From assembly GCA_036346275.1 (NCBI GenBank), contig CM070723.1, positions 3,162,001 through 3,226,000 on the forward strand: 64,000 nt of DNA, read 5' to 3'. A program made the position numbers and the translations under genes. The stretch's first letter is position 1; each line of letters starts with the position of its first letter. The notes under the pieces were generated by a model. The model searched no databases. It was given only the letters and a program-made list of their open reading frames with translations, and had not been told where the DNA came from. Positions 21,777 through 34,716 of this stretch are shown here, one piece after another. The DNA comes from Otatea glauca. Lineage: Eukaryota; Streptophyta; Magnoliopsida; Poales; Poaceae.

Positions 21777-23739
21777 CTAAACAGGTCGAAATTTGGAATT
21801 TTGATGGCCCGATCGCAGCTGAAGCCGGGGCTCTCTTCCTCTTTTTTAGAGAACTAGGGGGCCTGTTTGGTTGAAGGTTTGAGTGACGTGCCTGACAAAA
21901 AAAGCTGCCTGAAGGTAGTATGAAATTCAGATTTTTTGCCTAACCAGGTATGCCTCAGGTTGCGTTGTTTGGCTGGTTACCTACCTCTGCCGGAGAAAAA
22001 AGATAATCCTCAAAAGAGTGCTTTGTCAACAAGAAAACGTAAAGATTTGAAATACGCTTTCGTTAGTCGTGTATTAATCCCATCTATCAGTACACACGAA
22101 GTACACTTCAACCGACCTCTTCGATCCGGGCGAGCGACCTCAGTAGGATGGGGAATCCGGAGGAGGAGGCGGCGGCGGCGGCGGCGGCGGCGGAGTCGGG
22201 TGATGAGTGTCAGATCCAATAAAAAAACGCAAAGAAATCGGATTCTGGCAGAGGATCGTGAATTGGAAGGAGAACGAACAGGAGGAAGCAACAATATGAA
22301 ACTAAGGCTACCAAAATAACACTACAAGATTATGACTTCCAATCTGCTTCATTTCTCTGTTTCCTCTGGGTTTTATACTCCAGTTAGTTACATGCAAGAT
22401 TCGCTAGCTGTAAAGTAAAATACAGTTCTCTCTTTTTCAGATAACAACCAAACTGTTTTACCGACAACTAAGACACATTACCAACAGTAATTACTACACT
22501 AATTTTTAGCCTTCCGATTTGACTGCAACTACTAAGCCTTCATCCTGTCCGTCTGTCTCTCTTCAAGTGAACTCGTTCTCGATTTGAAGATGTCGCAGAC
22601 TTCCCTCTGTATTCCACAATTGCTTACTGAACTCTGAACTGAAGGTCTTCAGTTACCGGAGACCTGACAAGGAGGCAGCGGCGGGACCCAGGCGCGCAAG
22701 CTCGAAGCGATGACGGCAGCGACGGGCGAGCTCGAATCGATGCGCACGAGGTCGATTTGATTGGAGCAGCGACCATCGAGAGGAAACATTATTAGCATGT
22801 GCTTTGGGATGGATTACCATCTGGCTTGATCGTGCCGGAGCCTGATGAAAGGTGCCTGTGTCAGGAGGGTATCAGCGATTTTTTTACTGTAGTAGCGCCT
22901 TCGGCGTTTTTCATTTTTTTTTTTTCAAAATTAGCGCCAGTGCAATCGATTTTGCGCAGAAGCTGACTGGACAACCGTATTGCCGCGGTCAGCAGCGCGG
23001 ATGGGCTTCCGCGCACGGCAAACGCGACAACGATAGCAAGCGCGAACTGTGCACTATGCATGACTGTACTGTGCGTGAACTGCAAACTGTGTCTGAATGC
23101 ATGCACTTTGCACTGCTTACTCATCGTACTATGTGCTTTACACTCCCGTTTCGTTTTTGGGCTAGGGTATCCCACCACGTAAGCGTGTCCTTCCGTGTTT
23201 ATGTCTGTTGCCATAGAACAAGACAAATTATATGCTCCCTGTATGCAGCAGGAACACGTGTTTTCTAACACGTCTTTTATAGTGGGAATGTGAAATTTGT
23301 GTAAAGATATTTATTAGAGGATTAGAGTTAAAAAAAATGTAAATGGAGCTAAATATGCATGGTATCTGGTATTAAGACTCCAACCAAACACAGCACATGC
23401 AGTCGAGAGAAACACAATTTTGCTTGCAAAACTACAGTACTGCATAGAGTACTACCAATAGCATTTTCCCCCTAAAATAAGTACCGATAGCATAGTAATT
23501 CTCCCCTCGAACAGACATAATAGAAAACACCTCGTTAAATCTACGTACCAGTATTATATATTTTTCAATAAGACCATTTAAATATAGTCATCACTGCTCT
23601 ATTTCTTAACCGAGAAAGTATAAAGCATACATGTGTACTTAGTCCTTATTTATGTTCTCTCTCTAGCTGGTAGTAGTTATATTATTTGATGATGATTAGT
23701 AGAGTAGCATCATATAGTAGAATTGCTTAGTCCGACTTA
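21777..23739. other. gene-free stretch with possible PIF-type terminus
   Basis: No gene is supported. GGGGCCTGTTTGGTTGAAGG at about 21857 resembles a PIF/Tourist terminus, but I did not find a convincing partner end. A (CGG)n run lies at about 22165-22195 and a GC-rich patch at about 22670-22770. The remainder is AT-rich. Confidence 0.4.
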
Positions 23740-26700
23740 AAAGTTTCTATATTATGTTATTTTGGAAATCATTTCAAACATTGTTTAAATACATTGGTGA
23801 AGTTATGGCAATAGGTATTGCTGTTGTTATTTAAATAAAATAAAATAAAATGGAAAAGTGATTTAGACCGGGGCGGATGGAATATTTGGCGAGTGCAGGA
23901 AGCACGAGCTAGTTAATTAAGAGTCGAAACGTGTGTTATTATGAACTGAGCACTATCGTACAACCACAAGTCTATATGGATACAACCTGGCTAATTAATT
24001 TGTATATCTCGTTATTATATTTGCCAGTTGGAGGAATGTGGGTGTTAGATGGAGACACTCACAAGGCGCAAAAGGGGGCTTCTGACAAGCAGCAGATAGA
24101 ACCCTTCGATGGTGAAATCTTAGTGGGCGAGGTTAATAGTGGGTTGTACATTGTAAAGGTGTGGGGCCCCGGATTTGCTATCCAGAATCCCCTGTGTATT
24201 TCTGTACTAGTCCCAGATCAACGCTAGTACACACAGTTCACAGTGATGAATCATAACCGAAAAGCACGAATTAAAATGATAAATACTGAGTACAGGCCGA
24301 AAAGCCATTATTACAAAATCAGGTCACATGACCTTAAGTTTACAGCAGCGGAAATAAGAAGCAAAATGGTAAAGCCAATAAACATCACAGGTAGTCGACT
24401 GAAAAGAAACGTGCGCCTAGCTCTCTGGATTGTCTTCATCATACTCCACATCGTAGAACTCAACATCGTTCGTGGCATCTTGGAAAGCTTCTAACGAAAG
24501 AATTTATTGTAGCATGTGAGTACAAACATACTCAGCAAGTTTGGCAAATATGCAAGATGCAAGGCCTTCCAAAGATGACTTAATATGGTTCTTTTGCATA
24601 AAGCCGGATTTAACAAACATCATTAATAATAATTTTTACAAAGCAGTTTTAACAATTATTTGTATAATTGAAATTATTTCTAACTCTAGTGAAAGTTCCA
24701 ACTACCAACACTAGTATACAGGCTCTAACCGCCCATTTTGAAAGATCTTGTTTAACCATCGCATGACTCCGTCTGTCATGATTCAAAACAGGTTCCAACC
24801 ACCTGACTGGCTTCAGCTGCCAGGAATACATCCGGAAGTTCTAACCACTCCCAGATCCCAAAACATCAGTTTTTAAAACCAAAAACAAAGTCTACCAATA
24901 TGAAAGCATTCTTTGCTTGCCCTTGACCGTAGGCACGGCTATTCGAATAGTTTTACACTCTGCAGAGGTGTACAGCTTTACCCACAAGACATGATCGTCT
25001 CTTGTTGCCATGCGCAATAAGCACACTTCCTTTGGTGTGTTGGCAGAGAGATCATAAAAAGGCTTTTACAATGCAATAATCTAACTGACTCCACCATTGA
25101 GGTTTCACCATTGTTAGGGTTCCATCTACCAGTCTGAAGCCCCTCTTGCGCGTGTGGGAAAAACAAATTTGCCTCCATCGGTACCCACATTCCACCATCT
25201 GCGAGTCTAAGTTAAATTATTACAAATTATTCACGAGTCATACCCATTTAGACATGTGGTTGTACGGTTGTGCTTAGAATGGACAATCACAAGCGTCGGT
25301 CCTTAATTGACTTGGGCGGCACAAACACAACAAAAACCAGTGCTCCATCTGCACCCGTCAGACAAACTGATCCGCCCAAATCTAAATTATTTTCATTTTT
25401 ATTTTACAAATACAGCGGCATACATATTGCCACAACTTTTCAAATTCATAATTTTTCACAGTTTCAAAGTAACCCATCCATAGGTATTTGATCGACTTTG
25501 CATTTAAGCACATCTAGCGCACTAAACAAAATATATCATAACATATTATTAGTAGGACATATCACAGCAACCTAGGGTTACAACAATCAAGGATTTCAAT
25601 ATCAAGGTGGTAATAACAATTGGGATTAACTACCAACCTAAATTTTAACATCATCTTTTAAATAATAGCGATGCAAGTTATAAAACATTGTAAAGCATTT
25701 ATAAAACATGGGATCAACATGCGTCAAGGAGACTTGCCTTTGTTGATGAGGAAGGAAGGGTCGCTCGGCAGATCGGCACTTACTTCGGCGACGGCAACAG
25801 CTTCTTCGACTACGCGCAAAACGGAGCGATCAATGAATAAAACAAAATGAATAAAATCTAAAAATTATAAAATTAGTATTGACAGAAATATCTTGAATTT
25901 ATATGAATTTAGGAAGAAAAATGAGGTCAATCGGACTTAAGATGACAGAGATCGGATATTTTGAATTCAAAATTTGACCTTCCGCCGGGCTTACAGAAAA
26001 AATGGTTGCCGACAGAGCTCCTATGAGAATTTTGAAAATATGATTTCACCAGATGAAAAGGACACTCAGAGGAAGCTCCAGTAAAAATTTGAGGACAAAT
26101 GGAGGTCGGGAGCAATCGGGAGAGCTCACCGAAAGTTCGCCGGAGTTCGCAAAGAATAGCCTGCACAGGAATATCTAGTGGATGGATTGGAACAACTCAA
26201 AACTGAGGATATGAGGAATGAGAAGGGGAACTAGGGGTTCAATTTATAGGACAATCGGACCAGTGGATCGTCGGGAAACGCTCGCCGAAGTTTTCGCTGG
26301 AATAGTAACCGAGATCGCCGGAGTAAATGAGTGAAACGGATGAATTGAATACGGGTCGGATATTGTAGCAATGGCATACTGTAGCTAACGGGGAAGTGAA
26401 ACGGATCGGGTTATAATGAACAGTACCGGAAATTATTAATTCCGAAAATAATTAATTTTTCACTGAAAATTCATATTAAATCCGAAAATTAGTAAATAAA
26501 TTTTATTAAATATGGGGATTTGAAGAGATACCGGTTTCAGCAATAAAAGAATAAATAAATATTTTTAAATAATATAAAATAACTATTTATAGCACAATAA
26601 TTAATTTTTAAATGTTGAATATTAAATAGGCTTGGGAAAAATAGTAAAAACTTTATAAAAATTCTGGGAAAAATCTCAAAAATACTTTAGAATATTTTTA

Positions 26701-27735
26701 ACCTAATAAAATTGGTTTTATAATTTTTATAGAATTCTAGAATTGGATTTGAATTTTGGGTATCCGGATGAAAATAGAATTTCCGGATGCGAATGGAATA
26801 AATTCCATTTTTGGATGGAAAGGAATGCCAGGTTAACTAAAACTCCGAAGAAAACCCAAATTCTTGAATTAATTAATTTAAATTATTTTAAAAAAAAAAC
26901 CGAAAATAGGATGTTACAAAAGGCTTTGTTGTGATCATCTTAGTCTCACTCTACAAAGCTAGAGTGTCTACAGACAGTGAAGGTTGATCGCATCTTGTGG
27001 GTAAAGATGTACACACTCTGCAGAGTTAAAATTACTTAAGTAGCCGTGCGCTTTCACATTGTAGATTTTCTGATTTTGTTTTAAATAGAAATGGTGGTTT
27101 GGGAATCTGTGAGTAGTTGGAGCTCTCGGGTTATGGTTTGGTAGATAGAGCCAATCAGGTAGATGGAACCTATTTTAGTTGTCTTATTAACTTCAATTAT
27201 TGCAACTATATTTGGTCAAATGATGCTTTGTGAAATCACTAATTGTATTTAAAGTTGAAACATTGCTTTATGCTAAATGAGCCATATTAAGCCTTCAATT
27301 GTTTAGCCTTGCATATAGTTATCATGCATTATATTTTCAAGACTTGCGGAGTACATTTTGTACTCACCCTTGCAATATTCCAACTTTCTACAGAGCGTAG
27401 AAGTAGAAGGTGACTACGAGTTCATTGCTTGTGGTTACGATGAAGGAGATCCAGATTACTAGGATGCATACCCCAATCGATTGTCTGTTAGCCAAATGGA
27501 TGGGCTTATCCTGCTATTGTTTCTTTCATTTCCGCTGCTACTTTATTGAACTTAAGCTATGTGGCTGTTTATTTGTAATTATTGGCCATGAGGCCAGTAC
27601 CTTTTGCTTAATTATTATAAATTGAATTCGTGATATGGATGTGTTATCATCACTGTTTTCATGTGTAAACTAACTTGATCCTTAACTAATGTAATTATAC
27701 ACAGAGGGTTCAGATTTAGAAATTCGGTCCCGACA
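23740..27735 (+). mobile_element. outer LTR (plus orientation), interrupted by a related inverted LTR
   Basis: Segments 23740-24154 and 26924-27735 together read as one LTR of the same family as the inner one, but in the opposite direction. Shared landmarks include GGGCGGAT, GGTGGAATGTGGGT-like, the CTCTGCAGAG box, TACTTAAGTAGCCGTGCG-like, GTACTCACCCTTGCA, and an end in CGGTCCCGACA. The 5' start (TGTAAC-type) is not visible, so this LTR is probably truncated or too diverged upstream. No gag or pol sequence is adjacent. Confidence 0.65.
24160..26918 (-). mobile_element. solo LTR, 2.76 kb (Gypsy-type), TSD AAAGG, nested
   Basis: On the minus strand it begins TGTAACATCCTATTTTCGG and ends CCGGGGCCCCACA. 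It is flanked by AAAGG on both sides (24155-24159 and 26919-26923). Long LTRs with a TGTAACATCC start are common among plant Gypsy elements (inference for the superfamily). It is inserted into another LTR of the same family in inverted orientation. Weak open frames inside carry no retrotransposon domains. Confidence 0.9.
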
Positions 27736-28047
27736 CATCTTGCTCATGTTTAGTCTTCTATGCCTCTTGCTGGGCTAGAGTGGAGATGATTAAGGGCAAC
27801 GTTGACAATTTTGGTGCTCGGCTTGTTTGAGGGGGGGTATTTTTTCATTAAAAAAGGATGTGGGTGTGAGGCTTCTATAGTGCATGTGGTTTGTAGAAAT
27901 TGTCTCTAATATGGTTGGTAGAAGATGTGGAGGGTTATTAAGTCTATTTTACTCTTAAACTTTGCAAAAAGTCCATTTGACACACCCCACTAATAAAACC
28001 CGGTATTTAACACCCTAAACATGTAAATCAAATCTATCTACACATTA

Positions 28048-28163
28048 AGGCCTTGTTAGGTTGGGCCATGATCCCAGCTCATCTATGTGGATATTGATTT
28101 TAGTTCAAATTCCTAACCCACTCACGTGGATCCTGGCTGGGAATGATCCCCCAAACAAGGCCT
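28048..28163. mobile_element. short PIF/Tourist-like MITE
   Basis: About 116 bp with inverted ends AGGCCTTGTTAGGTTGG and, from the other side, AGGCCTTGTTTGGGGG, flanked by TTA/TAA. The body contains CCTAACCCACTCACGTGGATC. Ends and length are typical of small Tourist-like MITEs. Confidence 0.75.
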
Positions 28164-28699
28164 AAGACATTTTTCGAGGGCAGTTTTGATGATGTGGCTC
28201 TCACTTTAGCTTGTTTTTGCGATATTGGCAGGCACATCATCGAATTTTCCTAATCAGGATCCAATTTAATGACATTGACATCTATATCGTCAACCTCTTT
28301 CTCACTCCCCTCTTGCTATACATTCTCTTATTCTCGTTATCCTTCCTCCATTATATGCTAATGGTGTGTTTTAGTTGTGAAATAGGTTTAAGTCCCATGA
28401 TAATGAAAACTTTGAATGCCATCATATATTGATGGTCATCAAGTCAACGATTGGGATGACAGATGTCATTATATGTTAATAAGCATCAAGGTAAGATCTC
28501 GGAGTGAAGGGAGTTCATCATGTGTTGATGACCAATTCAAAGACCTGGACTTGAGGAGACGATGATTGTCATTAAGTAAAAGCTCCAAGTGAATGCTCAA
28601 GGCAAATGTATAACTATCATAGACTACTGATGTATTCTTAGTATTTTAATTGGTCTTGGTATTTAGTTGGGAGATGGGATTGCTAATGTAGGTTGTCGT

Positions 28700-29870
28700 A
28701 CTATTAATAGGGGTCTTGTCTAGTAGTTTGAGTCTTATCGTGCGCTGATATCTCAATTCCATTTGCTCTAACTTTTTGTGGCATGCTGCTATCGTTTGTA
28801 AATGTGTTCTGCAAATAGTTGAGACTCATACATTTAATCCTTGTAGCATACGACCATAGTTTACAAATTGGTGATGCAAATGGTTGAAGTCCATGCACAA
28901 ATTCTTATGGCACGGTACTAAAGTTTGCAAATGTGTTTGCAAGTTGTTGAAGTTCATGCACTCATCATTTACCTTTTCATTATCTTTAGCCATAAAACAA
29001 TAAGATGGTATAGATGGGGTTGTGGACTCCTCATCGTCACAGCTAGAAGTTGAGTTTTCTTCTCCTGGCACCCATTGTTCATTGCAATCATCCTTAGTTG
29101 AGATGGATCTTTTGTAATTGTCTTGAAATTGGATCCACATATCATGAGCGCTCTTGAGATTGTATACATTATTGAACACAGCTACATTCAAGCACTAAAT
29201 AAAGTGTTAACTGCTTGAGTGTCGAGATGTAAGCTTTTCTCTTCCTCATTTCTTGGAGTTAGAGGATTCATTGGAGGAGAAAAACCCACATCTATTATCC
29301 GCCATATTTTTTGGTTCATGGCCTTAAAGAAACAAGACATACAAATCTTTCAATAAGCATAATTTGTGCCATTAAATAGAGGTGTCTCATTGGGGTGCAC
29401 TATATCTATAGTCACCATTCTTTCTCTCTAGGTGGTGAAGCCTAATAAAATGAGAGATCAAAATCTGATACCACTTGTAAGTTCGAGTAGGCCGACTATA
29501 GGACACGAATAGACAGTTTTAAAATTCTCTTCGACTAAAATTGATTTTATATGCAAAAGTGTAAATCAAAATAGTTTTCACAATTAAAACCTAAATCAAC
29601 TAGTCTAATTAAGTGCACCAACACCCTATGTCTAAGACAAGGCTTGCGATCATATGGTGACAAACAATCAAATTAATTCTAGTAATGTAAACCTTGTCCT
29701 TGTCTTAGATATAGGATGTTGGTGCACTTAGTTGAGACTAATTAATTTAGGCTTCGATTGTACAAAATCATTTTGATTTACGCTTCCACATATAAAATCG
29801 GTTTTGCGTTTTAAAACTGCATATTCGCTCCCCTCTCTCTAATCGGCCTCCTTGACCTTACACCTTCTAT
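28700..29870 (-). mobile_element. Ty1/Copia-type retrotransposon remnant (LTR, PBS, gag fragment)
   Basis: Read on the minus strand: an LTR-like segment (about 29870-29476) ends in CGAACTTACA, followed after two bases by TGGTATCAGA (about 29464-29473), the primer-binding site for initiator tRNA-Met. Downstream come a start-like region (MNPLTPRNEEEKS at about 29280) and, at about 28830-29190 after stop codons, a gag-like open segment with AVFNNVYNLKSAHDMW and CFMAKDNEKVNDE, resembling Copia gag proteins. No protease, integrase or reverse transcriptase is present. The LTR part contains an inverted repeat. This is a truncated, dead element. Confidence 0.65.
29495..29850. repeat. inverted repeat within the Copia LTR remnant
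   Basis: The segment at about 29500-29650 (CAGTTTTAAAA, GATTTTATATGCAAAAG, GTGTAAATCAAAAT, AAGTGCACCAACA, CTAAGACAAGG) recurs as its reverse complement at about 29690-29845, with about 45 bp between arms. Arms are roughly 150 bp with scattered mismatches. A transcript would fold into a hairpin. Confidence 0.85.
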
Positions 29871-31632
29871 CCGCATCAGCGAAAACCGATGACATATATG
29901 CCAAAATGGCAAAAACTACTGAGTTGGATCCCCGTCAACAAAACCTTCCTCTAAAAACGTCTTAGGGTATAAATTGATTCAATTTTGTAAATAGGAGGGT
30001 TAAATATCTGATTATTGTAGTTGAGTGTGTGAAGTATATTTTTTAAAAAGTTCAAAGAAAAAAGTTCAAAGCTATAAAATAGACTTATTTCTAAAAACGT
30101 TAGCTATTTTTATCGTTGTACAAGCTAGTGGTCCGGACTCCAAAGAGTGAGACTGCTTGCTTTTTGCTGTGCATGTACTGCCATAGAATGCTTTCGTTCG
30201 GTCCGGAGCCAGATTAGCCGGTCCGTGTAATGACCCAGAAGTCGGAACATGCACTGACGTCAAAGGCAGCAGCCCATCGTTGCTCACGCGCCTCTTCCCT
30301 GGGAGCAGCCTGTGTGATGGGATGATTAGACATCCGCGTTTTCTGTTCTGCTCTATGCGTAAGCACAACCTAGTACTGTCATAGTTTTTCATGTGAAGTC
30401 CTGACGGAAATTTCAAGGGCAAAAATTCTTGGTCTTGTTTCCTCACTGTTGTATGTATACTGTAGGACGTACAGGAACTCTATTGCCTACCATATATGCG
30501 CGGTGGAGTACTGGAGTGGAATAATAACACAACGTGTAAGCCAAAGCTTTCGAGAGGGAAGAGACTGAAAGCTTTGCAATAAACCATACTGATTTCAGCA
30601 GCACTCGACGGCGTCGACGCATTTCGAGCGCTTCTTCAGATTAGCAGTTTCGCTCACGCTGAATACTAATAGTATATGTTTTAAATAGTAATATAGCACC
30701 CTTGCACCAGATGATGCTGAATTCAGATTAGCAGGTTCCTCGTGCTGAATTATAGCCCCTTTCGAGACAACTTCTGATTATGCAGATTCTAAATTGTAGT
30801 CAGCTGTTTGAAAAAGCGACTGCCTAAAGAATCTGCTGGCTAGAGAATCTGATCGATCGGTAATCCTGATTGTTTGTGCTAATTGTTGATCATCGTCAGC
30901 GACGGACGAGCGAACGAGGGTGGCAAAGGGGCCTCGGGTCGGCGGCGGAAGCCCTCAAACCTGCGGCGACTCGTGGGGAGGCAGAACCTATAGAATATGA
31001 GTTAGAATCCGCATAATTGGGTGGGTAATAACTTCTGATTTTGTATACAAATCAAAATCATCCCGTTCGGTAGACAATCCACTTTTCTTGTAAGCAGAAG
31101 CTGTCCCGAACGAGGCCTACAATTGTATTCGTTTTTACACGTCAGCTGTCTATAAGCCAATGCCACGTAGGATGTTAAGCGATGTGGAAGAGAGAGAAAA
31201 GTGTCATCTGTTATTTAACAAACGGACTTATAGAAGGCTTTAGACCATTTGTACCATTGTATAAATAGTTTATTAATATAATGAGAGGTCATTACAGACG
31301 ACTATATAGACAATTTATTATAGAAGTTGTCTTTACGCCTATCTATATATGATCTAGAGGTGTATTACAGACATCTACTGCCTATACCACTGTACATGCC
31401 CTAAATAGTAATGTATCACCAAACGACTGTATAACCGTTGCATCAGATGATGCTGAATTCCGATTAGCGATTTCGCTCATGCTCTAATCTTCTACTGTTT
31501 TAAACAGCAATTAAGCTCATTTTGCACCATTAATTACTGATCAATTCTAAAAATTATAACCGTGTCCATCCGAAGGAGATTAGACGTAATATCCCCCACA
31601 GGAAAAAAAGCATCGACTTTTTCTGCAAAAAA
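29871..31632. other. gene-free stretch upstream of the tRNA
   Basis: No protein gene is supported. An open frame of about 124 codons on the minus strand (30072-30446) has no motif I recognise. About 30595-30860 and 31440-31520 share words such as GATGATGCTGAATTC and GATTAGCA, suggesting dispersed copies of one repeat. CGAACGAGGCCTA at about 31104 looks like the end of a MITE whose other end I could not place. Confidence 0.4.
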
Positions 31633-31704
31633 GGGGCATTCCGAGAATCGAACTCGGGACCTCTCGCACCCAAAGCGAGAATCATACCACTAGACCAAAT
31701 GCCC
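31633..31704 (-). tRNA. tRNA-Pro (UGG)
   Basis: On the minus strand the 72 bases fold as a cloverleaf: acceptor stem GGGCATT/AATGCCC plus discriminator C; D arm GGTCTAGTGGTATGATT; anticodon stem CTCGC/GCGAG with loop TTTGGGT (anticodon TGG); and T arm CCGAG, loop TTCGATT, CTCGG. The A box (TGGTCTAGTGG-type) and B box (GTTCGATTC) are intact and there is no intron. It looks functional. CCA is not encoded, as usual for nuclear tRNA genes. Confidence 0.97.
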
Positions 31705-32290
31705 TTCGCTGCGACGTTCTGTAGTACTAATTTCTATTACTGCGATGCTGAACACTGTTACACTGCGACTACCTCGAACCGCGTCCGTCCAAAAGGCCGT
31801 CCTGCTTCTCGCAAGCCAAACGCTAGCAGGAAAACGAAAGACAGGGAGGATCAAATTAGAGAGCTGACTACGGAGGTTAACAAGTCATTATCCAACTTTT
31901 TTTCGAAGTTAACATAGTTCAATATAAAATCACTTTATTTATTGTTTAAGGGTTATTTTTAATAAGAGCTAATGAATCACTATTAAACTGAATCTCGTTA
32001 ACACCTTTTTGTTTTCAAAATTGAACTAATATAATCGAAGTAATTTTGGTTTGAGATCAAATCACTGCGCTTACGGCGTCACTTCACGCCAAATGCCCAG
32101 GATACGCTTCATTACGATCATCGTTAATGCACTGCTCTCGCGCTCAATCATTGCCTCTCCAAAGGGAAAGGAAGCCCAAGCAAGACTGAGGTCTGAGGAG
32201 AGCACTTCTGTACCAACGAACAGAAACGGAAAGGTCACAGGAGGAGTCAGGGCGCCTCCGGCTCCGGATCACCACCACGGCAGTCAGGCA
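31705..32290. other. intergenic and presumed promoter/5' UTR of the RRM gene
   Basis: No separate gene is seen. AT-rich to about 32050, then increasingly GC-rich with the purine-rich leader CCAAAGGGAAAGGAAGC at about 32159 before the ATG at 32291. I cannot identify a clear TATA box. Confidence 0.45.
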
Positions 32291-34463
32291 ATGGCCGGGG
32301 AGGCGGCGGACGAGAAGGTGAGGCTGTTCGTCGGCCAGGTGCCCCGCAGGATGGCCGCGGAGCAGCTAATCGCCGTGCTCCGCGAGGCGGCCCGCGCCGC
32401 CGGCGCCACCGTCATCCGCGACCGGAACACCGGCGCCTCGCGCGGTAAGTCGGTAGCAGCCGGCGCCGTCTGGCCGAGGTCGATCGGCGACGGCGCGCTC
32501 GTGCGTATCTGTTGCCCACTCGCTCGTTCCTGCTGTGGCTGAGAAGGAAAGGCTTGGGTTTTGGCTCGCGCAGAATGCTGCTTCGTGCTGTGCCCGTCGA
32601 GGGAGGAGGCTGACAAGGCCATTGGCGCTTACCACAACAAGTGCACCCTCCCCGGAGTACGTCGGTCATCTTGCGTTCGCTTGTAATTCGAGCAGTTTTT
32701 CGTTCTGTACATGTTTGATTTGGTGAAAGCGACTGATTTATGCGGAATTGCGTGGTTCGAGTTGGGCGGAACTGGGGATGGAGAAAGTTTCTGTCTGTTT
32801 GGGTGACTAAAGATCAGAGGTGATTAATTTGTGTGGAATTAGCTAGGAATTGTTCGGTTTCACGAAGAATATGTCTGTTCTTGAAAAATTCAGGTTCTAA
32901 TAAGAAAAATGTTGTTTCTGCCTCATTTTTATTCAGGTCTCTAAGCAATGCAAGTAAAATACGCCGACGGCGAGCTGGAAAGATTAGGTGCGTTTTTTCA
33001 AAAACTTCACATTTGATCCCAAATTCATCTAAATGAATTGCTCCTAAATAACTTGTTTTTAATTCTTTCTTTGATACTCTTACAACCCTGTTGGTGTCAT
33101 ACTCTCAAGTGGTGTTTCAAAAACAAAAAAGTCATACTCTGAAATGATTGCCTCTGACTTGCAGAACATAAGCTTTTCGTCGGTATGATTCCAAAGAGTG
33201 TAAAGGAGCATGAAGTGTCTACATTGTTTTCAAAGTACGGAAATATTAGAGAATTAAAACTACTGAGAGGCCCACAAAAAACAAGCAAAGGTACAACTTA
33301 CTGCAGTACATCGTTTTGTCTCCTGTTAAGTGAAATATGATGCTTTAGTGTTCATAGCATTAAACTTTCCTTTTGATGCATCAGCCTGTGCTATTTTGAA
33401 CTTTGAGAGCAAAGAAAATGCTAGAGTGGCCATTGAACCTTTGAATGGCAAGCATGTGTTGTTGGATGTAAGCATTCTCTAATTCTGAATCTTTCCCATA
33501 GTTCTACTGTCTGCGAAATTGGTTACCTTCATTGTGAAAAGCAGTTGTCAATCATAGCAAACCGATCTTTGAAGCAATATTATTCTCCATAGTTTTTCCT
33601 GCGTCATTTGAAGAGTGGTAGTGTTCTTGTGCAAATCACATTTCTTAGGATGTTTCCTGCGATTGTTCATAACTTCGTATCATGGTGTGGCTAAGCGAAA
33701 ATGCAAATGTGTATGGAGCTGTTGTATAATAATAATGATGAACTGTGATATTTTCTTATGACCCAAAAGGTTTAATAGCTAACATTATAGTTCATACTGC
33801 AGCTGAATTAGGTATACTTACTGTATTTCATAAAAATTCTAATTTGGTTCTCGGAAGGAACAGACAACATAAAAGCATATTCCATTCTGATTTATTTCTT
33901 CCTTTTTTTTTCCTTTTGAATCATATTTTGATTTGTTTCTGAAACATGGAATGCCATTTTACTCAATTTTCTAAAATACTGTACCAATACCTCATGATGT
34001 CTCTGCAGGATTCAAATGCGACTTTGGTTGTTAACTGGGCTGACAGCCTGACACTGAAAAAGAAATGCAGGCTAGAAAGGCACAGAAAGCTCAGTCTCAA
34101 GCTTCTAACTTCTTAAGAGCTGATCTTGATCCCCAGCACTCAATATTTGAAGCACCGTTAATGGGATTTGCTCCTTCATATAATGGACTGGGTTACCAGG
34201 TGATCTTTTATCTTCATTGTTCTATCATTTTTACTGCTCAAATGAATAGAACTGCCAAAATACCGACATAGAAACTGTGGGAACTGGAGATCTGGAGAAT
34301 GCTATGGGTTATATATTTCTGGTCTTTCTGATACCCAAATCCCTGCTGAAGTGCTACGATTTCTTAATGCGTGATAGATAATTGATAGAAGTCATGTCTG
34401 AGGTGAAATAAACTTCAAACACCTTTTCTTTGTTCTTGACTTCTCCTTTATTATTATCTGAAC

Positions 34464-34621
34464 CATAGTTACTGGATTTGTTGTGAACTCCTGCGAATTG
34501 CGAACCGGATTCGTCGAATCCAAGCTAGTTTAGGGTACGGGGTTCGTTTTAGCAATGAAAATTAGAAGAAAAAGTGGTGAATCATAGACCCGAATCCCAT
34601 TCCGCGTTTCTAGTAACTATG
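34464..34621. mobile_element. hAT-like MITE in RRM-gene intron, TSD ATCTGAAC
   Basis: A 158-bp element with inverted ends CATAGTTACTGG and, from the other side, CATAGTTACTAG, flanked by the perfect 8-bp duplication ATCTGAAC (34456-34463 and 34622-34629). It lies in the same intron as fold-back element C. Confidence 0.9.
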
Positions 34622-34716
34622 ATCTGAACTATTATGCCATCGTAGGTAAATTAAGTCAGAACTATGATAGTATTCTGTCACGTTATGATATTAATATGAG
34701 CCGATGAAAGCTTCAC

